This document shows positions 34,265-42,125 of a DNA stretch of 58,317 bases, piece after piece. Within the stretch, counting starts at the first letter, position 1; each line of letters begins with the position of its first letter. The stretch lies in assembly GCF_008041835.1 (NCBI RefSeq), contig NZ_VRYE01000067.1, positions 1 through 58,317 on the forward strand, in the 5' to 3' direction. Both the position numbers and the translations under genes were made by a program. The DNA comes from Ectopseudomonas mendocina (lineage in GTDB: Bacteria > Pseudomonadota > Gammaproteobacteria > Pseudomonadales > Pseudomonadaceae). The notes under the pieces are model-generated. The model did not search any database and had not been told where the DNA came from. It saw only the letters and a list, made by a program, of their open reading frames with translations.

Positions 34265-34735
34265 TCAGTTTTCGATTTCACAGCTATCAAGTAAGGATTT
34301 GATCCGGTCTTGAAACTCTGGGTGCTCAGCAGATATCTCCTGAAGCTCAGGTAGTCGCTCAGTCACAATATCGGCCGCATTTATCCCGAACTCGGAAACC
34401 AACCTTTCAAGGCTGTTGATGACCTCTTCTGGCGCAATATTCTCTCGGACAGTGTTGCAAATAAGGGCTGCCGCGGCCTTGGAATGATCATCGAGCTCCA
34501 CGACACGGATAGGGACTATATCCATACCCAGTTGCTTAGCTGCCAGCCAGCGAACCTGGCCACCGCCAGGGGTAATCTCATAGCGGTCACCAAGACGGGT
34601 AACCAAAAGGGGCTCCATGATTCCGTAACTGAGAATGCTCTCAGCCATAGCATCGACTTGGGCCTGACTGGGAGTTTTTGGGCTGAGCTTGCTTCGCACC
34701 AGCTTGTTCGTTTGGACCGCCGTGGGGTTTTTCAA
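34265..34735 (-). CDS. ParB/Srx-domain protein
   Basis: 156 residues with a ParB-like N-terminal domain: AMAESILSYGIMEPLLV, a YEITPGGGQVRWLAAKQLG block in place of the usual GxRR, and an IAPEEVINSLERLV helix typical of ParB. No clear helix-turn-helix or dimer domain follows, so it is not a complete partition ParB. May act as a nuclease-like or CTP-binding accessory protein. Second ParB-like gene in the window. Confidence 0.75.
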   Translation of the reverse strand: MKNPTAVQTNKLVRSKLSPKTPSQAQVDAMAESILSYGIMEPLLVTRLGDRYEITPGGGQVRWLAAKQLGMDIVPIRVVELDDHSKAAAALICNTVRENIAPEEVINSLERLVSEFGINAADIVTERLPELQEISAEHPEFQDRIKSLLDSCEIEN

Positions 34736-34824
34736 GTCTGTTTTCCTCGACCTTTCGGGGTAGTGCTCTGCGGTTCGCCACTCGCAGCCTTCTTCGGCAA
34801 TTCAGATGGAATATTTCTGCTGCG

Positions 34825-36216
34825 TCATTGCGCTTTTGCCACTACCGCAATGACATGGCCATCGGCGAAGGCCAGATCGAGCTTGCTGACATCGCGAGCC
34901 TGCTGGGCACTGCTGATAATCTCCCCACCAGGGCCACGGACTAAGGCAAAGCCTCTCCCGAGCAGTGCAAGCGGGTTTGTCTTGTCGTAGACCGTGCATG
35001 CAAGCTCCAGGCGCGAAAACTCCTTGGTGATCAGCGCCCTACTCAGGGAAGCCACCCTCGAGGCGGCAAACAGCCCCCTTTGGCGCTCAGCTACACACAG
35101 ACCAGCCCCGAGCCTTGAAAATCGATCCTGCGCGAGCTGGAGGGCCATGCGCTGTTGGCTGATGAGGCGGTCCCGGCCTTTGTCGAGGCTGCTTTGCTGT
35201 TGCAACAGTTGCCGGTGCTCCCCATGGAGCATTTCCGTCACCCGCCGGCTGAAGGTGCCCCAAGCGCGATCCAGATGCGGGGCTTGGCCAGACACCAGGC
35301 GCAAGATCATGCCGTTGGCCCGCTCGACCTGAGCCCGAGCAGTTGAGGCCTCAGACATGAGCGCTGTCTTGATGAACCCGATGACCTTCGATGGTGTGTC
35401 GAACCGGCGGTGCGCCACGAGGTCAAGCACGCACTCGTCGACCTCGTGCCCAATGCCGGTGAATACCGGGACAGGCAACCGGCAGACCCAAGCCGCAAGG
35501 TTCGCGTCGTTGAGCCAGGCCAGATCGCTTTTCGCTCCCCCCCCGCGGATGATGCATACGGCGTCGAATGGCTGCTGTTGATGTTGTTCATGAACAGTCC
35601 GCAACGCAGAGCGGATGCTATCTGATGCATCACGACCCTGGAACGTCGCTGAGAAATACTCGAAGCCGCATACCTCGGCCGCAGCCAACTGCTCTGCATC
35701 ACGCCGAAAATCGGCCAGTCCAGCGGCCTCGTGCGGAGCCACAACCGCAACGCGCCAGAAGCCCCCTGGAGAGGGAAGCCCCCGCTGTAGGTCGAACCAC
35801 TGCCGCTCCTTCAGGGAGGCAATGATCTTCTGCATCTTGGCCTGCATGTCACCCAGCGTGTAGCTCGGGTCGATGCCGGTGACCATCAGGGAGAAGCCAA
35901 ACTGAGGGGAAAAATCCGCCCTCACTTTCAGCAGGACGTTCATTCCTGCTTGGGGCAGGCCTCCGGTTGCCTGCTGCCACTCACCAAGTACCTTGCCGGC
36001 GACGTTCGCAAACATGGTGCACCGCGCCTTCGCGACCTCGGCTCCCTCACGCGACTCCAAGATGTCCATGTAGCAGTGGCCGTTCGGGCGGCGCTTGAAG
36101 TCGCTGAGTTCCGCAACAACCCAGCAGCTGTCTGGCACCGCAGCACGGATGGCCTTCTGGATCTGGGTAAGGTATGCGCTGAGAGTGAGGTGCTGCTCAA
36201 TCGGATCAGGTGCGCT
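34825..36216 (-). CDS. xseA: exodeoxyribonuclease VII large subunit
   Basis: About 463 residues. N-terminal OB-fold part (LTLSAYLTQIQKAI, CWVVAELSDFKRRPNGHCYMDI), catalytic region with VVAPHEAAGLADF, CIIRGGGAKSDLAWLND, PVFTGIGHEVDECVLDLVAHRRFDTPS, then a long coiled-coil and C-terminal GRGFALVRGPGG. With XseB it degrades single-stranded DNA. GTG at 36216 is chosen because it overlaps the xseB stop region and aligns with the normal XseA start. A plasmid copy in addition to a chromosomal one is probable. Confidence 0.88.
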   Translation of the reverse strand, partial: SAPDPIEQHLTLSAYLTQIQKAIRAAVPDSCWVVAELSDFKRRPNGHCYMDILESREGAEVAKARCTMFANVAGKVLGEWQQATGGLPQAGMNVLLKVRADFSPQFGFSLMVTGIDPSYTLGDMQAKMQKIIASLKERQWFDLQRGLPSPGGFWRVAVVAPHEAAGLADFRRDAEQLAAAEVCGFEYFSATFQGRDASDSIRSALRTVHEQHQQQPFDAVCIIRGGGAKSDLAWLNDANLAAWVCRLPVPVFTGIGHEVDECVLDLVAHRRFDTPSKVIGFIKTALMSEASTARAQVERANGMILRLVSGQAPHLDRAWGTFSRRVTEMLHGEHRQLLQQQSSLDKGRDRLISQQRMALQLAQDRFSRLGAGLCVAERQRGLFAASRVASLSRALITKEFSRLELACTVYDKTNPLALLGRGFALVRGPGGEIISSAQQARDVSKLDLAFADGHVIAVVAKAQ

Positions 36217-36418
36217 CACCGGCCTGTCCTTCTTCAGCGCCCAAGGTTGCTTGAACAACGCCCTCGATACGGGTAAGCCGGTCGGCGCAGAACTTACGGG
36301 CATCCGCAAATTCGCGAGCAAGGGTTTCCAACTCGTCGATGCTGACTTCATTGCGCTCCAGGCGCTTTACCGTCTGGTCGATGAAGGCGATGTTGGCTTC
36401 GTAGGTATCTCGGCTCAT
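36206..36418 (-). CDS. xseB: exodeoxyribonuclease VII small subunit
   Basis: 70 residues from MSRDTYEANIAFIDQTVKRL; the usual XseB pattern YEANIxxIDxxVxxLE and a helical hairpin that binds the XseA coiled coil. Overlaps the start of xseA. Promoter-like element about 45-65 bp upstream. Confidence 0.75.
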   Translation of the reverse strand: MSRDTYEANIAFIDQTVKRLERNEVSIDELETLAREFADARKFCADRLTRIEGVVQATLGAEEGQAGERT

Positions 36419-36458
36419 GTGGGAAGTCCTGGGGAAGATGGGATCAATCAACGTGCCG

Positions 36459-36486
36459 ATTGTCGCAGCTTCCCCAAAAGACCCAA
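36459..36486 (-). promoter_or_regulatory. TTGGGT-N16-GACAAT promoter-like element
   Basis: Minus-strand TTGGGT (36481-36486) and GACAAT (36459-36464), 16-bp spacer, ahead of xseB. Confidence 0.55.
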
Positions 36487-36491
36487 CCCTA

Positions 36492-37121
36492 TCAGCTCTC
36501 AGGCTGAACCCACGTTGTCTGACCCTCTGGAATCACGCCTCGATTGCAGCCGTATTTGGACAGGTACAACGCCCTGCTCTGCCGCAACCAGGCCTCAACG
36601 GTTGGAACGATCATCGCGGCATACTCGGCAAGGCTAGGGTGTTTCTTCCAGTCGCCATTGCCGATCGCGGATTCCAGCGAACGGTCATACCAGGCGTTGA
36701 CCAGTTGCTCGACTCCAGCCAGTTCCTCGCCGGGGGACGGCGCGGAATGGATGAGGTTATGCGCCTCGCGTTTCCTTTGCTCTCGGGTGGCATGTGCAGC
36801 TGGTAACGCACCGAGGGAGAAAAGAGCTTCCTCAAAATTGAGGTGACGCTTCTCGTGAGTAGTCGAGTCCTCGGCTATACCGGGGACGAAAGAAAAGCGG
36901 CAGAGCTTGCAGTAGACCACGCCACCGTCCTTCCGCTCGTAGTGCTGCTCCAGCGAGCGGGCGACCCACCTGCGAACTTCGTGGTAGCTACGTGCCTGAA
37001 GATGATGCTGCGCCATCAGGTTGAGACGCTGCGTATGGCTCAGTCCTGGGTGACGGACCTTTGCCTGCTTGGCGAGCTTTTTGAGGTTTTCGATATCGCG
37101 GAGTGTGATTGGGTTTTGCAT
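36492..37121 (-). CDS. zinc-finger-like hypothetical protein
   Basis: Function not known. 209 residues from MQNPITLRDIENLKKLAKQ, with GGAGG before the ATG. The first 50 residues (SHTQRLNLMAQHHLQARSYHEV) resemble an N-terminal region seen in glyoxalase-superfamily-related plasmid proteins. Residues near 75-97 form a C2H2-type site: YCKLC, then HEKRH. C-terminal half helical. May bind DNA or RNA. Confidence 0.6.
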   Translation of the reverse strand: MQNPITLRDIENLKKLAKQAKVRHPGLSHTQRLNLMAQHHLQARSYHEVRRWVARSLEQHYERKDGGVVYCKLCRFSFVPGIAEDSTTHEKRHLNFEEALFSLGALPAAHATREQRKREAHNLIHSAPSPGEELAGVEQLVNAWYDRSLESAIGNGDWKKHPSLAEYAAMIVPTVEAWLRQSRALYLSKYGCNRGVIPEGQTTWVQPES

Positions 37122-37400
37122 ACGGCAGCCTCCAAAGGCTGATGCTCTGTGTCCACTTCGGAGCACCCGTAAGGGTTCCGTTGGTTTGTCGGTAGTGCTT
37201 TCGCTTTGCCAGTGTGGACGGCAGGCACCTACCCGTGTGCCGAGGGAAATATCTCTGTCTCGATTGCGAACGTCAAGTGTGATGTCGGATTTCGCACTAC
37301 TGGTTGAAATTTGAGCATCGCCGGGGGAGCGTTCCCAGTCCGCCACGTCAGGACTTTATCCACAGGCTTACCCCCACTTTCAGGGGACAAACCTCGGACG

Positions 37401-37424
37401 AAAAAAATCCCGCTCGAGCGGGAC
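37401..37424 (-). terminator. rho-independent terminator
   Basis: Perfect stem TCCCGCTC/GAGCGGGA followed on the minus strand by seven T; ends the DUF2786-type gene transcript. The remaining 37125-37400 interval shows nothing else clear. Confidence 0.85.
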
Positions 37425-37442
37425 TTATTCCTGGGCGGGACC

Positions 37443-38144
37443 TCATTCCAACAGCATGTGCTCGTCACGGCCCATAGGTTTGTGCAGAGAGACGCTTTCA
37501 CCATCCCTTTTACCCTGAATGTACGCTCGGTACGCATCCATATCCAGTTTTCGGCGTTTCATCTTTGTGATCGGAACACCAGGATAATGTCTTTGGGTAT
37601 AAGCGCGGATTGCTCGCTCCCCTTCTTCCGTAACGCCGGCGAATTCCTCTACTCGTTTGTGTACGCCGATGATCCACGCTTCTGCATACAGCACTCCGGC
37701 TCTGCGCCTTTGCACTGCGCCCTGAGTGCTGACTCCTGAGAGGTATTTTCTCTTGGAGTCTTTCAGTTGCCGGATAAGCACCTCATACGCATAGGCCGAC
37801 ATTTCAGCGCTACCGATTTCTCCAATAAAAATCAGCGACTGACCATCAGCACCATAGCTGTAGAAACTCACACAGCCAAACGCCTTAGAAACCGTCATCG
37901 ACAACATGCGAATCCATTGTGGCGGAACGCTTTTGGCTTTACCGATCCGCAGGGCGAATTCTTCCGCCTGGGTAGCATGCACATCGCCTACCTCCAGCTT
38001 GAACTTGTCCATAAGTTTGCGCGCTTGCCGCATTGCTGCTTCGGCCTCATGCGGATTGCTGGATTTGGCGAGCGCAAAACATTTCTTGATTCTGCCTAGT
38101 GCGCGAGCGCGCTTATCCATGTCTGCAATTGCGCACTCACTCAC
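37443..38144 (-). CDS. DUF2786-family protein
   Basis: About 233 residues. The N-terminal region MDKRARALGRIKKCFALAKSS followed by NPHEAEAAMRQARKLMDKF is the DUF2786 signature; the rest resembles its usual partner domain. Function unknown, frequent on plasmids and phages. GTG at 38144 is preferred because GGAGG lies eight bases upstream; ATG at 38120 is an alternative. The upstream site overlaps one of three copies of a 15-bp repeat. Confidence 0.75.
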   Translation of the reverse strand: MSECAIADMDKRARALGRIKKCFALAKSSNPHEAEAAMRQARKLMDKFKLEVGDVHATQAEEFALRIGKAKSVPPQWIRMLSMTVSKAFGCVSFYSYGADGQSLIFIGEIGSAEMSAYAYEVLIRQLKDSKRKYLSGVSTQGAVQRRRAGVLYAEAWIIGVHKRVEEFAGVTEEGERAIRAYTQRHYPGVPITKMKRRKLDMDAYRAYIQGKRDGESVSLHKPMGRDEHMLLE

Positions 38145-38154
38145 CAGCCAATCC

Positions 38155-38170
38155 TCCGCTTCGCGACACG
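38155..38170. repeat. 15-bp dispersed repeat, copy 1
   Basis: TCCGCTTCGCGACACG; same word at 38700-38715 and, over 15 bases, at 39651-39665. Each copy lies on the 5' side of a minus-strand gene. Confidence 0.7.
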
Positions 38171-38173
38171 TGA

Positions 38174-38650
38174 TTAAGCATGACGCTTCAGCGACAACCA
38201 ATATCGCCCTGTATTCGGGTTGCTCAGCAAATATACTTGCTCCATCCCTTCAAACGAGGTGTCCAACTTTTGGACGCCTGCCCCGAAATAGTCACTCAAA
38301 CGCGACAACACTTTTTCCTGCTCTGCTTGCGGCTGTTCTTTAAGCTCATCCAGAACCATCTTCAGCTCTGTGATGGCTGCGGCGAAAAATGTTCTTGCTC
38401 GCAACGCATCGGTCTGCCCGAGCGTTGACTCGTAGTCACTAAGCACTACAGTCATTGCCATAGAGCTTCGCTCGCGCAATTCTGCACACTCTTGAGTCAG
38501 CACGATTGCAATTAGGAGATCATGACTCCCTGGAATGTCTGCATGCAGAACCTCTAACATTTCCTCAGACCATTCCTTGTCCCCAGGTAGGCTGTATCCA
38601 TCTAGAGAAAAACTACCGCTGGCCCCGATCAACTCATTAATGCCGTACAT
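38174..38650 (-). CDS. hypothetical protein
   Basis: Not recognised. 158 residues; AGGAG eight bases before the ATG. Acidic N-terminal region, helical centre (LTQECAELRERSSMAMTVVL), C-terminal VYLLSNPNTGRYWLSLKRH. Lower GC than most neighbours. Confidence 0.5.
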   Translation of the reverse strand: MYGINELIGASGSFSLDGYSLPGDKEWSEEMLEVLHADIPGSHDLLIAIVLTQECAELRERSSMAMTVVLSDYESTLGQTDALRARTFFAAAITELKMVLDELKEQPQAEQEKVLSRLSDYFGAGVQKLDTSFEGMEQVYLLSNPNTGRYWLSLKRHA

Positions 38651-38699
38651 AAAATCTCCTTATCCCTAGATTGTGGTTCGCCTTGCCAGAATGTATTCA

Positions 38700-38715
38700 T
38701 CCGCTTCGCGACACG
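38700..38715. repeat. 15-bp dispersed repeat, copy 2
   Basis: Exact TCCGCTTCGCGACACG, about 50 bp before the gene starting at 38650. Confidence 0.7.
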
Positions 38716-38743
38716 TTTAAAAGCGCACGACCGCAGCATCGAG

Positions 38744-39100
38744 CTAGCTCTTCCTTTTCGATTCGTAACTGATTCTGTTCATCAAGCAGTAGTCGACAGT
38801 GTATCCATCTATCCGGGTAACGATTTCCCCAGTCAAATCGAGCAGAGCAGATGCCCCTGCGTAAAATCCAATTCCGCCGCTGGCATATTTTCCGCTCCGA
38901 ATCTGAAATCCTCTGGCGTCAGTGATGGATACGCCGGATATTTCGTGCCATAGGAGAAATACACCCTCCCCGTACAGGCCTTCATCCCGCACTGAAAAAA
39001 GAACCTGCCGGAGCTGGCTCCCGTGGGCAACGCCTATGAAATCGCCGTTTGGTAGTACCGGCGGAAATAACCTGCCGTCACCTCTCTTTTTAAACTCCAA
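38744..39100 (-). CDS. hypothetical protein
   Basis: Not recognised. 118 residues, beta-rich with GRLFPPVLPNGDFIGVAHG and glycine-rich loops. Three bases after the stop of the small membrane-protein gene upstream, so probably co-transcribed. Confidence 0.5.
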   Translation of the reverse strand: MEFKKRGDGRLFPPVLPNGDFIGVAHGSQLRQVLFSVRDEGLYGEGVFLLWHEISGVSITDARGFQIRSGKYASGGIGFYAGASALLDLTGEIVTRIDGYTVDYCLMNRISYESKRKS

Positions 39101-39103
39101 ATG

Positions 39104-39289
39104 TCACCGCCTGTTCATTGCCGTGTTTAGCCGGCTCTTTATGTTCGATATCACGCTGGTGACAACCAATGCTGACTTGATCAACAGGCTTACGCAGCAA
39201 GCCAGGCCGATCACGCACATGCCAGCGAAAATCATCCCGTGGACGGCTGATGTCCATGCTCCCAGTTGTGGCAAGTTCACGAAAATCAT
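39104..39289 (-). CDS. small membrane protein
   Basis: Not recognised. 61 residues with one long hydrophobic stretch (about 14-48). Overlaps the upstream gene by 4 bp, and the next gene follows within 3 bp. Confidence 0.5.
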   Translation of the reverse strand: MIFVNLPQLGAWTSAVHGMIFAGMCVIGLACCVSLLIKSALVVTSVISNIKSRLNTAMNRR

Positions 39290-39483
39290 TCGCTAGACCC
39301 TCCCCTTGCGCTCGCAGATTTGCCAGCCAAGGCTTTCATCGCCGCCCGCAGTTTCGCGCAGTCGGTTTTCGCATCGCTGAGTACATACCTCGATCCGTAG
39401 TAGGTCAGCCAGGCGGTTGCTAACCCGGCACTCAATGCGCCGATTGATCCAAGCAGCAGTTCCAGTTGTTCGCTCCCGAGCAT
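39286..39483 (-). CDS. small membrane protein
   Basis: Not recognised. 65 residues with one hydrophobic segment (about 8-30) and a basic C-terminus. First gene of a three-gene minus-strand set of small proteins. Confidence 0.5.
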   Translation of the reverse strand: MLGSEQLELLLGSIGALSAGLATAWLTYYGSRYVLSDAKTDCAKLRAAMKALAGKSASARGGSSE

Positions 39484-39650
39484 GAGATTTACTCCCCCTC
39501 AATCCTGGCCGCTTTCTCCAGCCCGCAAATTTGCGCTGTGCCAATGCTCCCACCATCGCATCCAATCCCAAGGATTTAATGCGTCCTGATTCCGATCGCC
39601 GCCCTCTTACCGCCCGCTGGTGTTTGCTCACTTCCGACACACAGCCTTCA

Positions 39651-39665
39651 TCCGCTTCGCGACAC
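39651..39665. repeat. 15-bp dispersed repeat, copy 3
   Basis: TCCGCTTCGCGACAC; about 170 bp before the gene starting at 39483, in a gene-poor stretch. Confidence 0.65.
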
Positions 39666-39826
39666 ATGTTCAGGAAAGCGACCCTCACACCACCTCGCTT
39701 GCTTATGGGAGTCTGACGGTTCACCTCACATAGAGAGAAAATCGCATTGGGGCTGGTTTCATGCTCACCGCTTTGAAAGGCCCGCGCCACGTGGGGTGTA
39801 GGGATATCCACCTCAGATGGTTGCCT

Positions 39827-40027
39827 TGAAGGGGTGTCGTCATCGCCAAAGGGGTGTTGTGAAGAGGTGTTGTGAAGGGGTGTTGCTGGCCTGAAACGCC
39901 CGCCCGTTAAGGCGTCGCGGCTATTCAGCCGGGTCGGTTTGCAGCAAAGGGTACTGTGAAGAGGTGTCGTCATTGTCGAAGGGCGTCGTGAAGGGGTGTC
40001 GTGAAGGGGTTTTGTAGGCCGGAACCC
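39827..40027. repeat. two copies of a 70-bp block with iteron-like GAAGGGGTGTYGT repeats
   Basis: Block A (39827-39897) and block B (39957-40027) are diverged copies of one another. Each carries four short repeats close to GAAGGGGTGTCGT with the same spacing (about 20, then 13 and 13 bp). The remaining 39484-39826 stretch holds no convincing gene. Such arrays are typical of protein-binding origins, centromeres or transfer origins; the mobI-like gene starts 600 bp away and parM 800 bp away. Confidence 0.75.
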
Positions 40028-40079
40028 TTGATTTTGTTGGGCTCCAGCATTTTTTCGGCACCGTTCACAGTCGACACGC

Positions 40080-40601
40080 TTAGTCGGACGTTGCGGGGTA
40101 ATCATGAGTGATGAACGCAGAAATTGAGCCGTCAACCACGCCAGCTTTCTTTACCGCAGGGACAAGCTGACGGCGGACTCGCTGAATGACTGAACACGTT
40201 TCCCGGATCTCGGCGAGCTGGATTTCGTAGGCCCGAACTATGTTCTTCAAGGGCTCCTTCACGAATGAGAACGACGAGACCTGGTACTTGCTTCCTTGGC
40301 CCTTGTTGATTGTCCGGATGACCCGCGGCTTCTTGGCTTCGCCTTCCCTGAGCCTCGGCAAGATGACTTTCGCCCATTCGATGGTGACGGCATTCGGGCT
40401 GGATTGCCGGATACGGATCACGATCGGTATGTGCCCTGGCTTACCTGCGTGCAGTGAAAGGGCTGTCTGGAAGAAAGAGTCGCGCAGCTCCTCCGCTCGG
40501 CCTACCAGGCTGGAATAGACACGATCAAGCTCAGCTACTGCTGGGTGCTTTGGGGCTTCACAGGGTGAGTTCATATGTTGCTCCTTTGTGGATGGGTGCA
40601 T
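40080..40601 (-). CDS. mobI: MobI-like conjugative transfer protein
   Basis: 173 residues resembling MobI of SXT/R391 and IncA/C elements, an auxiliary relaxosome protein. Matching blocks: RIRQSSPNAVTIEWAKV and GSKYQVSSFSFVKEPLKNIV followed by a long helix with IRETCSVIQRVRRQL. In those elements mobI lies next to oriT. ATG preceded by AAGGAG. Divergent from parM across a 230-bp region with direct repeats and a palindrome. Confidence 0.65.
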   Translation of the reverse strand: MHPSTKEQHMNSPCEAPKHPAVAELDRVYSSLVGRAEELRDSFFQTALSLHAGKPGHIPIVIRIRQSSPNAVTIEWAKVILPRLREGEAKKPRVIRTINKGQGSKYQVSSFSFVKEPLKNIVRAYEIQLAEIRETCSVIQRVRRQLVPAVKKAGVVDGSISAFITHDYPATSD

Positions 40602-40629
40602 TTTGCGGGTCGACAGAGAGGGCGTGGCT

Positions 40630-40660
40630 CGTTTTCAGACGCAAAAACGTCCTGAAAACG
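40630..40660. repeat. palindrome upstream of mobI-like gene
   Basis: Arms CGTTTTCAGACG and CGTCCTGAAAACG around AAAAA; one bulged base. Candidate operator or part of a transfer origin. Confidence 0.55.
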
Positions 40661-40696
40661 GAGCCCAAAGCTTTCAGGAAGACTGATTATTACGGT

Positions 40697-40794
40697 GCGT
40701 CGTCATCTGGTGACCGGTTGATGCAGGTATAGCGCTTGGGATTCTGTGGGTGTGGGGTTTCATGTGCTACGGGGTCATACGCGTCGTCATCTGG
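40697..40794. repeat. 14-bp direct repeats between mobI and parM
   Basis: GCGTCGTCATCTGG occurs at 40697-40710 and 40781-40794, flanking the parM promoter-like element. Candidate binding sites for the small ParM partner or a transfer regulator. Confidence 0.6.
40736..40763 (+). promoter_or_regulatory. TTGGGA-N16-TTTCAT promoter-like element
   Basis: TTGGGA (40736-40741) and a weak TTTCAT (40758-40763), 16-bp spacer; lies inside the upstream open frame and so favours the parM start at 40835. Confidence 0.45.
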
Positions 40795-40834
40795 CGCACT
40801 TCTTTTGTCATTATTTGCTGGGAGCGGCATTCAA

Positions 40835-41815
40835 ATGGGTAACGCCTTGGGTCTGGATATTGGTTACAGCAACGTGATTGGCGTTTTTGGCAGCGGGGAT
40901 GGGCATCCTGAGTCGATTATTCGCCCCTCGCAGGCCGCTCCCCTGAGCGTTCTGCCTGGGGATTCTGGATTACGTGCTGGTGAGGTAATCGTGGAGGTTG
41001 ATGGCGCGCCCTGGGTGGCATTTGCCGCGCCAGGCCGTGTTCAAGATGGACGTGAACTGCACGAGGATTACACGTCTTCGCACGCCTATGAGGCCCTGTT
41101 TAAGGGTGCTCTGCTGCATGCAGCGGGTGATAAAGACGTAATTGACTGCTTAGTAACTGGTCTTCCTGTCTCGCAGGCTCGCGATAAGGCCTATGTGGAA
41201 GCCCTAGTAAAGCGTATGACTGGGACACATCGCATTACGCCAAAGCGAGAGGTTACCGTTAAGCGAGTAGAGGTTGTTGCTCAGCCGATCGGGACTCTGA
41301 CAGAGATCTACTGCAACTCAGATGCATCGGAAGTTATTGAGGAGTCAGTTTCGATCATTATCGATCCGGGATTTTTCAGTGTTGATTGGGTCGTATTTGA
41401 CCATCGCGAACTGGTAGTCAATTCCAGCAGCAGCAGCCTCAAGGCTATGTCTGTTGTACTTGAAGCGTGCAATGAAGAAATTGCGAAGGATCATGGCGGT
41501 ATTCCTGGCGTAGAAAAAATTGAACATGCGCTCCAGTCGGGTAAGTCATACATCCTGATTTATGGCCGCAAGGTTGAACTTGCAGAATATCTAGAGCGTG
41601 CTGCCGAACGTGTTATCCCATCAGTTTTCACTGAGATTAAACAAGGACTTCGATTCCTGAAGGGCCGTGCTATCGACTGTGTGATCCTCGGCGGTGGGGG
41701 AGCCTCATTGTATGAGCCATTTGCCAGAAAAGAATTTCCCGATGCATTGGTAGTCAAGCCCGTGAACAGCGTAAAAAGCAATGCCGAAGGTTTCTGGCAT
41801 ATCGCACGCTCTTAA
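40835..41815 (+). CDS. parM: ParM/StbA-like actin-family ATPase
   Basis: 326 residues from MGNALGLDIGYSNVIGVFG with GGGAG upstream. Actin-fold marks: phosphate-1 loop GLDIGYSN, phosphate-2 region SIIIDPGFFSVDWVVF, adenosine motif CVILGGGGASLYEPF. ParM-type filaments push plasmid copies apart. PRTRC operons often include a related protein D; this gene is 19 kb from the PRTRC operon and next to a small partner gene, so a segregation role is favoured. Confidence 0.85.
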   Translation: MGNALGLDIGYSNVIGVFGSGDGHPESIIRPSQAAPLSVLPGDSGLRAGEVIVEVDGAPWVAFAAPGRVQDGRELHEDYTSSHAYEALFKGALLHAAGDKDVIDCLVTGLPVSQARDKAYVEALVKRMTGTHRITPKREVTVKRVEVVAQPIGTLTEIYCNSDASEVIEESVSIIIDPGFFSVDWVVFDHRELVVNSSSSSLKAMSVVLEACNEEIAKDHGGIPGVEKIEHALQSGKSYILIYGRKVELAEYLERAAERVIPSVFTEIKQGLRFLKGRAIDCVILGGGGASLYEPFARKEFPDALVVKPVNSVKSNAEGFWHIARS

Positions 41816-41852
41816 TGTAAACGGGTGCGCAAGGACGCGCTGAGGAGGGAAT

Positions 41853-42125
41853 GTGGATAAAACGATGAGACTACAATGCCGAGTCACGCCAGCGACACAA
41901 GAATTGCACGCGCATCTTGAAACTATTGACCCCGATTATCGTGGCAAAAGACTTGTTGCAATGGCAGCGCTATATCTAAGCATGATTAGTGCGACCGAAG
42001 ATGCTAAAAGTAAGCAAGCAGATATTCAGCAAGACAATATTGTTGCTGATGACAAAAAAGAACAAATCAGTAATGAGCCAGTCTCTCGTCCAGTTGCCAG
42101 CTGGATAAGGGGGGCAAATGTTTAA
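41853..42125 (+). CDS. small ParR-like partner of ParM (inferred)
   Basis: 90 residues. The region MRLQCRVTPATQELHAHLETI followed by RGKRLVAMAALYLSMI fits a small ribbon-helix-helix-type protein, with a flexible polar C-terminus. ParM systems need such an adaptor to bind the centromere and cap the filament. Start is GTG 41853 or ATG 41865; GGAGG lies at 41844-41848. Overlaps the next gene by 8 bp. Confidence 0.6.
   Translation: MDKTMRLQCRVTPATQELHAHLETIDPDYRGKRLVAMAALYLSMISATEDAKSKQADIQQDNIVADDKKEQISNEPVSRPVASWIRGANV

Noticed and set aside
39827..40027. CRISPR-like array
   Set aside because: Repeats are short (13 bp), adjacent and diverged, without spacers of constant length; no cas genes.
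39293..40135. 280-codon minus-strand frame across the iteron blocks
   Set aside because: It runs through two small membrane-protein genes and the repeats, has biased composition and no good start; judged non-coding.
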